Origin: Deltaproteobacteria bacterium
Lineage (GTDB): Bacteria; Myxococcota_A; Polyangia; JAAYKL01
Length of the DNA stretch: 59,324 nucleotides
Assembly: GCA_016935665.1 (NCBI GenBank)
Contig: JAFGQN010000183.1
Span: forward strand, 1 to 59,324
Direction of reading: 5' to 3'
The notes under the pieces are model-generated. The model was not told the DNA's origin. It saw only the letters and a program-made list of their open reading frames with translations, and searched no databases. Shown here one piece after another: positions 53,240-59,324 of this stretch (the first letter of the stretch is position 1; each line of letters opens with the position of its first letter). The position numbers and the translations under genes are program-made.

Positions 53240-54658
53240 CTACAGGGAAACGGTTATTTCCCCGCGATACATGGCAGCGGGGTCTTCTCTCTCGCTTAGT
53301 GTCTGAAAAATAACGGCTATGGTGCGGGAAACGGGCCCCTCAAACAAAATGCCTCCGTTTTGAGTCACAGACACATCTGCGTCCATATCCAACAGCGCAT
53401 CGGTAAGGCGCAAGGTGATTTGAGGGACATCCGTCGCCGTAATCTCGATTTGCTGACCATTGATTGTGGCCTCAACAATCTGACCCGTCTGTGGGACATC
53501 CTTTGCCATGGTCAGCCAATAAAAACGCGTGTGATGCCGTTCCGCCTGGCGCCATACCACCCGTTTGGGAAAGGAACTTCTCTCAAAATGCTGAATAAAC
53601 GGAATTGATGGCTGGTCTGCCAATTCCATCCAATGGGGCAATCCCGGATGCACTTCCACCTGATGGGCATATCCGTCCGGATCGTCTGCTTCCAGTTCAT
53701 CCAGCCAATCGCCCCACTCTGCGGCCTTCAGGTTCCGGTCGTACGATGTATCGTCGCCGCCCACATGGATGGCAAAACCGATATTGCGCAGGTTGAGCGG
53801 CGAAGCGGAGTTGGGATGTCCCGCACTCATGGCGGCGGCCGCCCAGCGGTCGGCCATGCGCGGTCCCAGTTGGTACACCCCATCGCCCCCGGCCGAATAT
53901 CCGTTGATATACACCTTGTTGGGGTTGATGCCCTCAAACACAACCATGTTGGTAATCAGGCGGTCAAACATGGGGTCAATATTATCGGTGAACCACATGT
54001 TCCACTCGTTGGATGGCGCGCGCGGGGCTATCCACAGGGCATCCTCCGGTGCATAATTCTGCGCCAGCGCGATCTGATTCTGCCACTGCTGGTCATTCTG
54101 GTCCGCTGTGGTGTTCCCTCCGCCGTGCATGGAAATTATCAGGCTGCGTCCCCCTGCCGGCGCATCGCCCAGATATACTTTTTCGTACCGCAACGTGGCC
54201 CCATCCATGGAAATAGCTTTGCCATCCACTTCGTCTTTGCGCGACGATTCAATCCAGGCAGCCAGGTCTTCCCACAAAAGCGCCTCTACAATATCTGCGT
54301 CTGCGGCGGTGAGCCCCACTTTCGCAAACGATTCTGATTCGATGGGGCTCCGGTCACCCCGGTTGGTTTCCAACCATGTTTTGAGTTCTGCCACCGCATC
54401 CGCCGAGGCGCTATCGCCGTCTGCATCGCTATCGGTATCGCCATCGCCATCGCTGTCGCCGTCGCCATCCCCATCGGCATCTGAATCCCCATCTGTATCG
54501 CCATCGGCATCCGTATCGCCATCGCTGTCGCCGTAGGTGTCCCCATCCCCCGTGTCACCATTGCTGTCGCCGCTGCCACAGGCGGTCAAAACCACGCCCA
54601 TCAGTCCCAATCCCCAAAAAACAAAAATAAAATGGATTTGCCATTCTCTCAAAATCAT
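53240..54658 (-). CDS. Alpha/beta-hydrolase esterase lipoprotein with Asp-rich linker
   Basis: Secreted lipoprotein esterase of 472 residues (lipobox LTAC, Cys27). GGGAG eight bases before ATG 54658 sets the start. Residues 35-84 are a D-G-D-S/T spacer. A short helical segment (85-145) precedes a hydrolase domain: SLIISMHGGGN (172-182, oxyanion hole), nucleophile Ser255 in NGYSAGGDG, Asp302/303 in HVGGDDTSYDRN and His342 in GLPHWME. The layout resembles PHB depolymerase-like and feruloyl esterase (CE1-type) proteins. With xylanases nearby, an esterase acting on xylan side chains is the best guess. The C-terminal 90 residues (about 385-472) form an extra beta domain. Confidence 0.8.
   Translation of the reverse strand: MILREWQIHFIFVFWGLGLMGVVLTACGSGDSNGDTGDGDTYGDSDGDTDADGDTDGDSDADGDGDGDSDGDGDTDSDADGDSASADAVAELKTWLETNRGDRSPIESESFAKVGLTAADADIVEALLWEDLAAWIESSRKDEVDGKAISMDGATLRYEKVYLGDAPAGGRSLIISMHGGGNTTADQNDQQWQNQIALAQNYAPEDALWIAPRAPSNEWNMWFTDNIDPMFDRLITNMVVFEGINPNKVYINGYSAGGDGVYQLGPRMADRWAAAAMSAGHPNSASPLNLRNIGFAIHVGGDDTSYDRNLKAAEWGDWLDELEADDPDGYAHQVEVHPGLPHWMELADQPSIPFIQHFERSSFPKRVVWRQAERHHTRFYWLTMAKDVPQTGQIVEATINGQQIEITATDVPQITLRLTDALLDMDADVSVTQNGGILFEGPVSRTIAVIFQTLSEREDPAAMYRGEITVSL
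54407..54556 (-). repeat. Asp/Gly-rich linker repeat in esterase gene
   Basis: Tract of GAT/GAC codons alternating with GGC, AGC and ACC (residues 35-84). It is shorter than those of the xylanases but of the same D-x-D-G type, mostly GGCGATACGGATGC-like units. Confidence 0.7.
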
Positions 54659-54777
54659 GAAGGCCACTCCCTGTCAGTACCCGGGGTTGCATCCGAAGTT
54701 GCAGCATGGGTATCAATTCACACCGAATTTTCAACGCAATTGTATTGTACCCCGGCACCGCTGGTCAGTGCATGGGA

Positions 54778-55899
54778 CTAATCAATTACCAGTTCCCCAT
54801 CCAACTCGAAAAGCAAATCGTCCCGACACACATCGGCTTCCACGCAGATTAGAGGAAATGTTTCCATTTCTATTTTTCGATATTTGAGCGACTGCTGCAG
54901 AGGCATTGCCAGCGATGGGTCTTTGCAAAAAGCCACGCCCCCGGAAAGCTGCGTCAGACTGGCATTCTCCAGAGACAGCAACTGGCCGATTTTTTCCAGG
55001 GTGCACTCTATTTGCGCATTGGGATCGTTCACATGTATGGTTTCGCCCCGCTCATTGATGGACGCTGTACCGGACAGTTCCAGCAACCGATGCTCCGCAC
55101 TGCCAATCACTGCCCCCCGCGAAAAGGCCGAACCGTACTGAAAGGCATCCTTCTGACCGGGGTTGGTGAGTTGCTGCACAAGGTTATGAGGCTGTGCCGA
55201 TTGTACCAGCAGCATATCCGCAGTCACCGTCTGGTCAAATCCGTTGCGCACCCCAATACCAGTGCTGGCTGGCAACAGCAATTCACAGGATGATTCCGTG
55301 GGCATCAATCCCCAGGATTTGAATATCCCCGAGCGGGCATGATTAAATGCGTCATACCACGACAAAATATCGTCCAGATAAAACCAGGTCCGGGCAATAT
55401 CGGTGGGCACAAATCCCGCTTCAGAAAAAATGCAAAACGCGCGCAGCAACAGTGAACGGGTTTCTTCAGCAGGGGTGTCCCCCTCTCCGGTGACGCCTCC
55501 AAGGATGGCGAATCGGGTCTTTTTGCTCATCCACTCTTTGCCTACCACCTGACCATCAAGTATCAATGGCGATACAATATTCGAGGGAGCCGCCCGCAAT
55601 AACATGCCAGCCAATGGTGCACGAAACACTGGCGTGCCTTCCAGATAGGTTGGCTGCAATTCTTCCTGAAGAGCGTTGTTGCGAATCTGCAGCACCTCTT
55701 CACGAACATTGAGTCTTCCAAAAATGCGCTCCTGAACCACCGCAAAGTCAGCGGATTTCAACAGTCGCGCCACATGGGCATAGCTGGAGGCAACCGAGGA
55801 CAGGCTGGCATTTTCCTTAAAAACAACGGTAAAAAATACACCGCCATCCGGGGCTGGTTTTACGTGTAGCTGGTATGCTTTTTCCAGATTGTAATTCAT
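54778..55899 (-). CDS. Chorismatase/RidA-superfamily protein
   Basis: A 373-residue cytoplasmic protein related to the chorismatase (FkbO/Hyg5) branch of the YjgF/RidA fold. Supporting blocks: FAILGGVTGEGDTPAEETRSLLLRAF, GFVPTDIARTWFYLDDIL, AFNHARSGIFKSWGL, STGIGVRNG, LELSGTASINERGETIHVND and the final ICVEADVCRDDLLFELDGE, where chorismatases have their C-terminal catalytic Glu. Chorismatases hydrolyse chorismate to dihydroxycyclohexadienoate or hydroxybenzoates, starter units for secondary metabolites. No biosynthetic cluster surrounds it, so a general RidA-type role is also possible. The start at ATG 55899 has GGAAG upstream; the frame extends further without support. It is divergent from the second xylanase. 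Confidence 0.72.
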   Translation of the reverse strand: MNYNLEKAYQLHVKPAPDGGVFFTVVFKENASLSSVASSYAHVARLLKSADFAVVQERIFGRLNVREEVLQIRNNALQEELQPTYLEGTPVFRAPLAGMLLRAAPSNIVSPLILDGQVVGKEWMSKKTRFAILGGVTGEGDTPAEETRSLLLRAFCIFSEAGFVPTDIARTWFYLDDILSWYDAFNHARSGIFKSWGLMPTESSCELLLPASTGIGVRNGFDQTVTADMLLVQSAQPHNLVQQLTNPGQKDAFQYGSAFSRGAVIGSAEHRLLELSGTASINERGETIHVNDPNAQIECTLEKIGQLLSLENASLTQLSGGVAFCKDPSLAMPLQQSLKYRKIEMETFPLICVEADVCRDDLLFELDGELVID

Positions 55900-56308
55900 G
55901 ATTCGTCGCTTCCGTAAGATGCCGACAATCGATTCATGTCGACAGGTTTCATATGATAGCCTCGCTCTGAATGAAAAGTAAATGGCGCGCTCAATTTCGT
56001 CATTTTTTTTGCAAATCCACCTTCCAATGAACAGCAACACCGTTTTGGCTGAGCAGCAAAACGCCTCAACGTCGTGATTGCGCGACTGTCGGACGATGTG
56101 CCGGTGCCGTGGTGTTAAGTGGCGCCAATCATTTTTAAATGGGCTGTTGCGTGTGCTTTTTTTAACAAAAAGGACAACGGTCAGACCTCTTTGAGGTAAC
56201 TCGGCGCGAATATCGCATCAATATACGCGGCGAGTTACCCGTTTTTAAGAAGGCAAGGACACATCCCTTTAAATGGGGTGAAACCATCTTTGGCAAAGGA
56301 TATGAATT
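55900..56308. other. Divergent region and GH10 leader
   Basis: 409 bases between the chorismatase-like gene and the second xylanase. The right half is a probable 5' leader of the xylanase carrying a strong plus-strand terminator (56195-56246) and an overlapping smaller hairpin. T/A-rich runs at 56000-56010 and 56155-56170 are promoter-like. No coding frame. Confidence 0.5.
56185..56246 (+). terminator. Attenuator-like terminator in xylanase leader
   Basis: GGTAACTCGGCGCG (56195-56208) pairs with CGCGGCGAGTTACC (56226-56239), 13 of 14 positions matching, followed by C-GTTTTT: a strong intrinsic terminator on the plus strand. It lies only 63 bases before the GH10 start, with no plus-strand gene upstream, so it would stop xylanase transcription. 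A competing hairpin ACCTC-TTT-GAGGT (56185-56197) overlaps the first three bases of the terminator stem, the usual arrangement of an antiterminator switch. Confidence 0.65.
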
Positions 56309-57559
56309 ATGATCATTTTCAAAAACCTCTTTATTTCGGTTTTGATTGTATTGCAGGGACTCCTGTTTGCATCGTGTGGCAGCGATTCTTCGGGGGGCAA
56401 CGGTGATGGGGATACCGATACAGACGGCGATACCGATACAGACGGCGATTCCGATGGGGATACCGATACAGATGGCGATTCCGATACAGATGGGGATACC
56501 GATACAGACGGCGATACCGATACAGACGGCGATTCCGATGGCGATTCCGATACAGACGGCGATTCCGATTCCGATGGCGATTCCGACACCGACGGTGATA
56601 CCGATTCCGGTTCCGACAATGATACCGGTTCCGACGGTGACACCGATTCCGAGACGGAGACCGATGAAAAGCCCATGCAAAAATACGTTGGCAACATCAT
56701 CCCCGGAAATGTGCGATCGGATTTTGACAACTACTGGAACCAGGTGACGGCGGAGAACGGCTGCAAATGGGAATCGGTGGAACGTACACGGGGGCAGATG
56801 AACTGGAAAAGCTGTGACACCGCTTACAACCATGCCAAAAGCAAAGGGTATCCATTCAAGTTTCACACCTTTGTGTGGGGCAATCAGGAGCCGTCATGGC
56901 TCGGCGGAATTTCGGATACGGAAAAACGAGAGGAAGTGGAAGAATTCATTCGTCTGGCCTCCGAACACTACGACGACATCGACATGATTGATGTGGTCAA
57001 TGAGGCGCTCCCTGGTCACGCCCCCTCCCACGCCTCCGCCGCACTGGGGGGAAGTGGCGCCAGCGGCTGGGACTGGATTGTGACCTCTTTTAAACTGGCC
57101 AGACAGTATTTCCCCAAGGCAAAACTGTTTATCAATGATTACGGCATTATCAGCGACCCCAATGCCATTAAACGGTATCTTGAAATAGTTGAAATTCTCA
57201 AGAGTAACGATTACGACGGGGCGCCGCTGATTGACGGTATTGGTATTCAGTCTCACTGTTTCAACGTCAACAATATGTCCTATGATCAGGTTAAAAAAAA
57301 CCTCGACACTTTAGCGACAGCGGGATTGCCCATCCACTCTTCGGAACTGGATATTCAGGGGCAGGGCAACAGCGAATCGTCCCAGAAGCAGCGCTACGAA
57401 GCGGTGTTTTCAGCCCTCTGGGAACACCCGGCAGTGGCGGGGATAACCCTTTGGGGATACGTACAGGGGACCACCTGGATTGAAGACACCGGCATTGTCA
57501 ATCAGGACGGCTCACAGCGTGAAGCCATGAAATGGCTGATGGAATACCTGGGCAAATAA
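56309..57559 (+). CDS. GH10 endo-beta-1,4-xylanase lipoprotein (second copy)
   Basis: Secreted lipoprotein xylanase of 416 residues (lipobox FASC, Cys23). AAAGGATATGAATT precedes the ATG. Residues 31-118 form a D-T-D-G/D-S-D-G spacer. The catalytic barrel (about 125-415) has GCKWESVERTRGQMNW (151-166), FKFHTFVWGNQEPSW (184-197), acid/base Glu232 in MIDVVNEAL, FINDYGI (274-280), GIGIQSHCF (310-318), nucleophile Glu346 in IHSSELDI, and ITLWGYVQGTTW (379-390). The domain is shorter and clearly diverged from the other GH10 at 37387, so they are old paralogues or separately acquired. The leader carries an attenuator-like structure. Confidence 0.93.
   Translation: MIIFKNLFISVLIVLQGLLFASCGSDSSGGNGDGDTDTDGDTDTDGDSDGDTDTDGDSDTDGDTDTDGDTDTDGDSDGDSDTDGDSDSDGDSDTDGDTDSGSDNDTGSDGDTDSETETDEKPMQKYVGNIIPGNVRSDFDNYWNQVTAENGCKWESVERTRGQMNWKSCDTAYNHAKSKGYPFKFHTFVWGNQEPSWLGGISDTEKREEVEEFIRLASEHYDDIDMIDVVNEALPGHAPSHASAALGGSGASGWDWIVTSFKLARQYFPKAKLFINDYGIISDPNAIKRYLEIVEILKSNDYDGAPLIDGIGIQSHCFNVNNMSYDQVKKNLDTLATAGLPIHSSELDIQGQGNSESSQKQRYEAVFSALWEHPAVAGITLWGYVQGTTWIEDTGIVNQDGSQREAMKWLMEYLGK
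56399..56662 (+). repeat. Tandem repeat encoding Asp/Thr/Gly linker
   Basis: Units such as GATACAGACGGCGATACC and GATTCCGATGGCGATTCC repeat across residues 31-118, giving D-T-D-T-D-G and D-S-D-G peptides. The DNA copies are highly similar, so length variation by slippage or recombination is likely. Confidence 0.82.
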
Positions 57560-57766
57560 CAATCCCGATGATCTTGTCCGGTTTTTTGGGACCACCCATT
57601 TTCTTTGCCCTTTCAATTTACTCTTTTTAAGGCCGTTTCCATTTTTGATAATACGTTCAATCTCCACCCGTTCCGTATCAGCGACCGCCACTGCCCGATG
57701 AACAGCGCCACGCCGCAAATCCGTATGTGACCCGTGCAGGATTGGCATAACCGGAAAGGACATGTT

Positions 57767-59164
57767 GTGAACAGAGTTGCCGCGAGTATTTGTTTATGGG
57801 CCCTTTGGCTATTCCCTGTCGTCACGATGGGCGCCGAGCCCATCGCCCATCGGTTCATTGCTGCCGATGAAGGTGCTCAGCAGGTATTGCTGGTGGATGA
57901 AAACGACGGCGATGCCTTCTGGGCAACCCCAACGCCGGGGGGAAATCGGGATATGCAGCTGATAGGCGACAACCGTCTACTGGTGAGCCGCCAAAGCGGG
58001 GGATACTTTGAACTCGATATCAACACCGGTGAAATTGTAAAGGAAGTGTCACTTTCACTCGGCGATACACAGACGGTGCGACGCCTTTTGAACGGAAATA
58101 CAATCGTCGCCGGAGACAATCTCAATGGCGGACAGGGAACCACGATGGTGGAACTGGATACCGACGACAAGGTGATTCGCTCCGTGTCGTTTCCCGGAAC
58201 GGGGACCACACGGGTTGTCCGCAGAACCGCAGCGGATACATTTCTGTTCGGGTACGACAAGCGCCTTCTGGAAGGCAATTGGAATGGGGATATTCTCATG
58301 GATCACACCATCGATATCACCGACAGTTACGGTCCCTACATGACAGTGCGACGTCTCAACGGCAACACTGTCACCGCCACCGGATATTTTCCGGCGCTTC
58401 ACGAATATGCGCCCGATGGTTCATTGGTGGCCACCATTGGCGGGCGAAACCAAAACAATGCAAAGGACATCAATCCCAATTTTTATGCGGGATTTCAAAT
58501 CCTTGAAAACGATAACATTGTCGTGACCAACTGGCAGGGGCATGGCAACGGACACGGAAATGAGGGAACGCAACTTCTGGAGTATTCCCCGGATGGCGCT
58601 CTGGTATGGTCGTGGCACGATGAGGCCAATCCACCTCGCTTCTCATCATTGCACGGCGTCATTATTCTGGATACCCTTGATACAACGCGCCTGCACGACG
58701 ATATCAATGGTGTTCTTTCTCCTGTCCGGGGATGCACCTTTGAAAACGCACCAAACTACAATCCCTTTGCAATCGAAGATGACGACTCCTGTGAAGATGA
58801 CAGGGATACACAACCAGACTCGGATACCGTGTCCGATTCAGATGCCGACACCGCAACAGATGAAGACGTTGACTCCGATACCCTATCCGGCGCGGACGGG
58901 GATGCGGACACAGACGCCGATGGGGACACTGATTCAGATGCCGACGGGGATTCAGACAGCGACACCGATGGCGACAGCGACATGGACGGAGATGCGGATG
59001 GGGACTCGGACGCCGATGGGGAAGGGGACTCGGATGGGGATGCAGACGCTAATGAAGGGGCAAACAACACCGATACCCAATCCGACTCTTCCGGATGCGG
59101 TTGTCTGCTGACCAGCCGCTATTCCAATGGCCATCCTGGACTCTTTGGTTTACTTTTTCCATAA
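57767..59164 (+). CDS. Exported propeller protein (ASST-like) with Asp-rich tail and MYXO-CTERM-like end
   Basis: A 465-residue protein. GTG 57767 is chosen because AAAGGA lies six bases upstream and a good signal peptide follows at once (VNRVAASICLWALWLFPVV, cleavage near GAEP). Residues about 22-345 are a beta-propeller with repeated VRRLLNGNTIVAGDN, VRRLNGNTVTATGY, ILENDNIVVTNWQGHG and LEYSPDGALVWSWHDE, like arylsulfotransferase/PQQ propellers. A D-rich tract follows (about 340-440). The end, SSGCGCLLTSR then GHPGLFGLLFP, recalls the GCGC of MYXO-CTERM sorting signals but lacks a full transmembrane segment and the Arg tail. No lipobox, unlike the other linker proteins; the acidic tract here is C-terminal. 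Confidence 0.78.
   Translation: MNRVAASICLWALWLFPVVTMGAEPIAHRFIAADEGAQQVLLVDENDGDAFWATPTPGGNRDMQLIGDNRLLVSRQSGGYFELDINTGEIVKEVSLSLGDTQTVRRLLNGNTIVAGDNLNGGQGTTMVELDTDDKVIRSVSFPGTGTTRVVRRTAADTFLFGYDKRLLEGNWNGDILMDHTIDITDSYGPYMTVRRLNGNTVTATGYFPALHEYAPDGSLVATIGGRNQNNAKDINPNFYAGFQILENDNIVVTNWQGHGNGHGNEGTQLLEYSPDGALVWSWHDEANPPRFSSLHGVIILDTLDTTRLHDDINGVLSPVRGCTFENAPNYNPFAIEDDDSCEDDRDTQPDSDTVSDSDADTATDEDVDSDTLSGADGDADTDADGDTDSDADGDSDSDTDGDSDMDGDADGDSDADGEGDSDGDADANEGANNTDTQSDSSGCGCLLTSRYSNGHPGLFGLLFP
58779..59085 (+). repeat. Asp-rich C-terminal repeat tract
   Basis: Coding tract of D-[STAGE]-D units with GATGCCGACGGGGATTCA-like DNA repeats. It is the only such tract in the window at the C-terminal side of its domain, preceding a GCGC motif, and so probably spaces the propeller from a C-terminal anchor. 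Confidence 0.7.
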
Positions 59165-59324
59165 ATTTTCTGCGACAGCACCAGCCCCACTGGAGCACTG
59201 CGTCCCCAAATCAGTTTTAATGTAACTTCTCAAAAAGTACTGGGGAAAAAGCCTGAGAATTTGACCAGTAGTGCGTAGGCGTTGAAAACTGGGCATCAAT
59301 AAAACCTCAGTCGCGAACAAAATC

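Overview
The window looks like chromosomal DNA of a Gram-negative, probably anaerobic, polysaccharide-degrading bacterium of the Myxococcota/old Deltaproteobacteria type. The support is: Myxococcus-type Cys-rich (DUF4215) repeats with a fibro-slime/PA14 domain, a giant Ser/Thr kinase-ATPase-histidine kinase fusion of the kind common in myxobacteria, many lipoprotein signal peptides (LxxC), and long Asp-rich D-[ST]-D-G linkers between lipobox and catalytic domain. No rRNA, tRNA, CRISPR array, insertion sequence or phage gene was seen.

Layout. 0-4 kb: two small hypothetical genes, molybdate transporter modB-modC and an alpha/beta hydrolase. 4-10 kb: surface lipoproteins (CotH-type kinase, CE4-like deacetylase, a paralogue sharing its N-terminal domain, and an uncharacterised lipoprotein). 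10-16 kb: housekeeping and signalling genes (PilZ, dnaK, a small zinc-ribbon protein, a cyclic-nucleotide-binding protein) and the missing molybdate genes modA-modD. 16-24.5 kb: RCC1-repeat lipoprotein, LamG lipoprotein, arylsulfotransferase-like lipoprotein and, divergently, a membrane sulfatase-like protein. 24.5-32 kb: a 1875-residue sensor kinase divergent from a GH8 lipoprotein. 32-37 kb: an unusual 794-residue propeller-like protein and the DUF4215/fibro-slime lipoprotein. 37-44 kb: GH10 xylanase, DnaJ-like protein and a large LamG protein split by a frameshift. 44-49 kb: outer-membrane barrel, IPT/kelch lipoprotein and a further lipoprotein. 49.5-53 kb: polytopic membrane protein, PspA-like protein and, divergently, a secreted protein with motifs resembling gasdermin N-domains. 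53-59 kb: Asp-linker esterase, chorismatase/RidA-like protein, second GH10 xylanase (with an attenuator-like leader) and an exported propeller protein.

How it fits together. Two GH10 endoxylanases, a GH8 (Rex-like) oligoxylanase, a CE4-like deacetylase, an esterase, LamG proteins and a CotH kinase are all predicted to be exported lipid-anchored proteins, and several carry Asp-rich spacers. This suggests a surface-displayed, non-cellulosomal xylan-degrading apparatus dispersed among ordinary genes rather than one operon. Two more speculative themes are a secreted CotH kinase acting on acidic Ser/Thr linkers, and a gasdermin-like exported protein beside a PspA membrane-stress module. All identifications are from reading motifs by eye; no database search was run.
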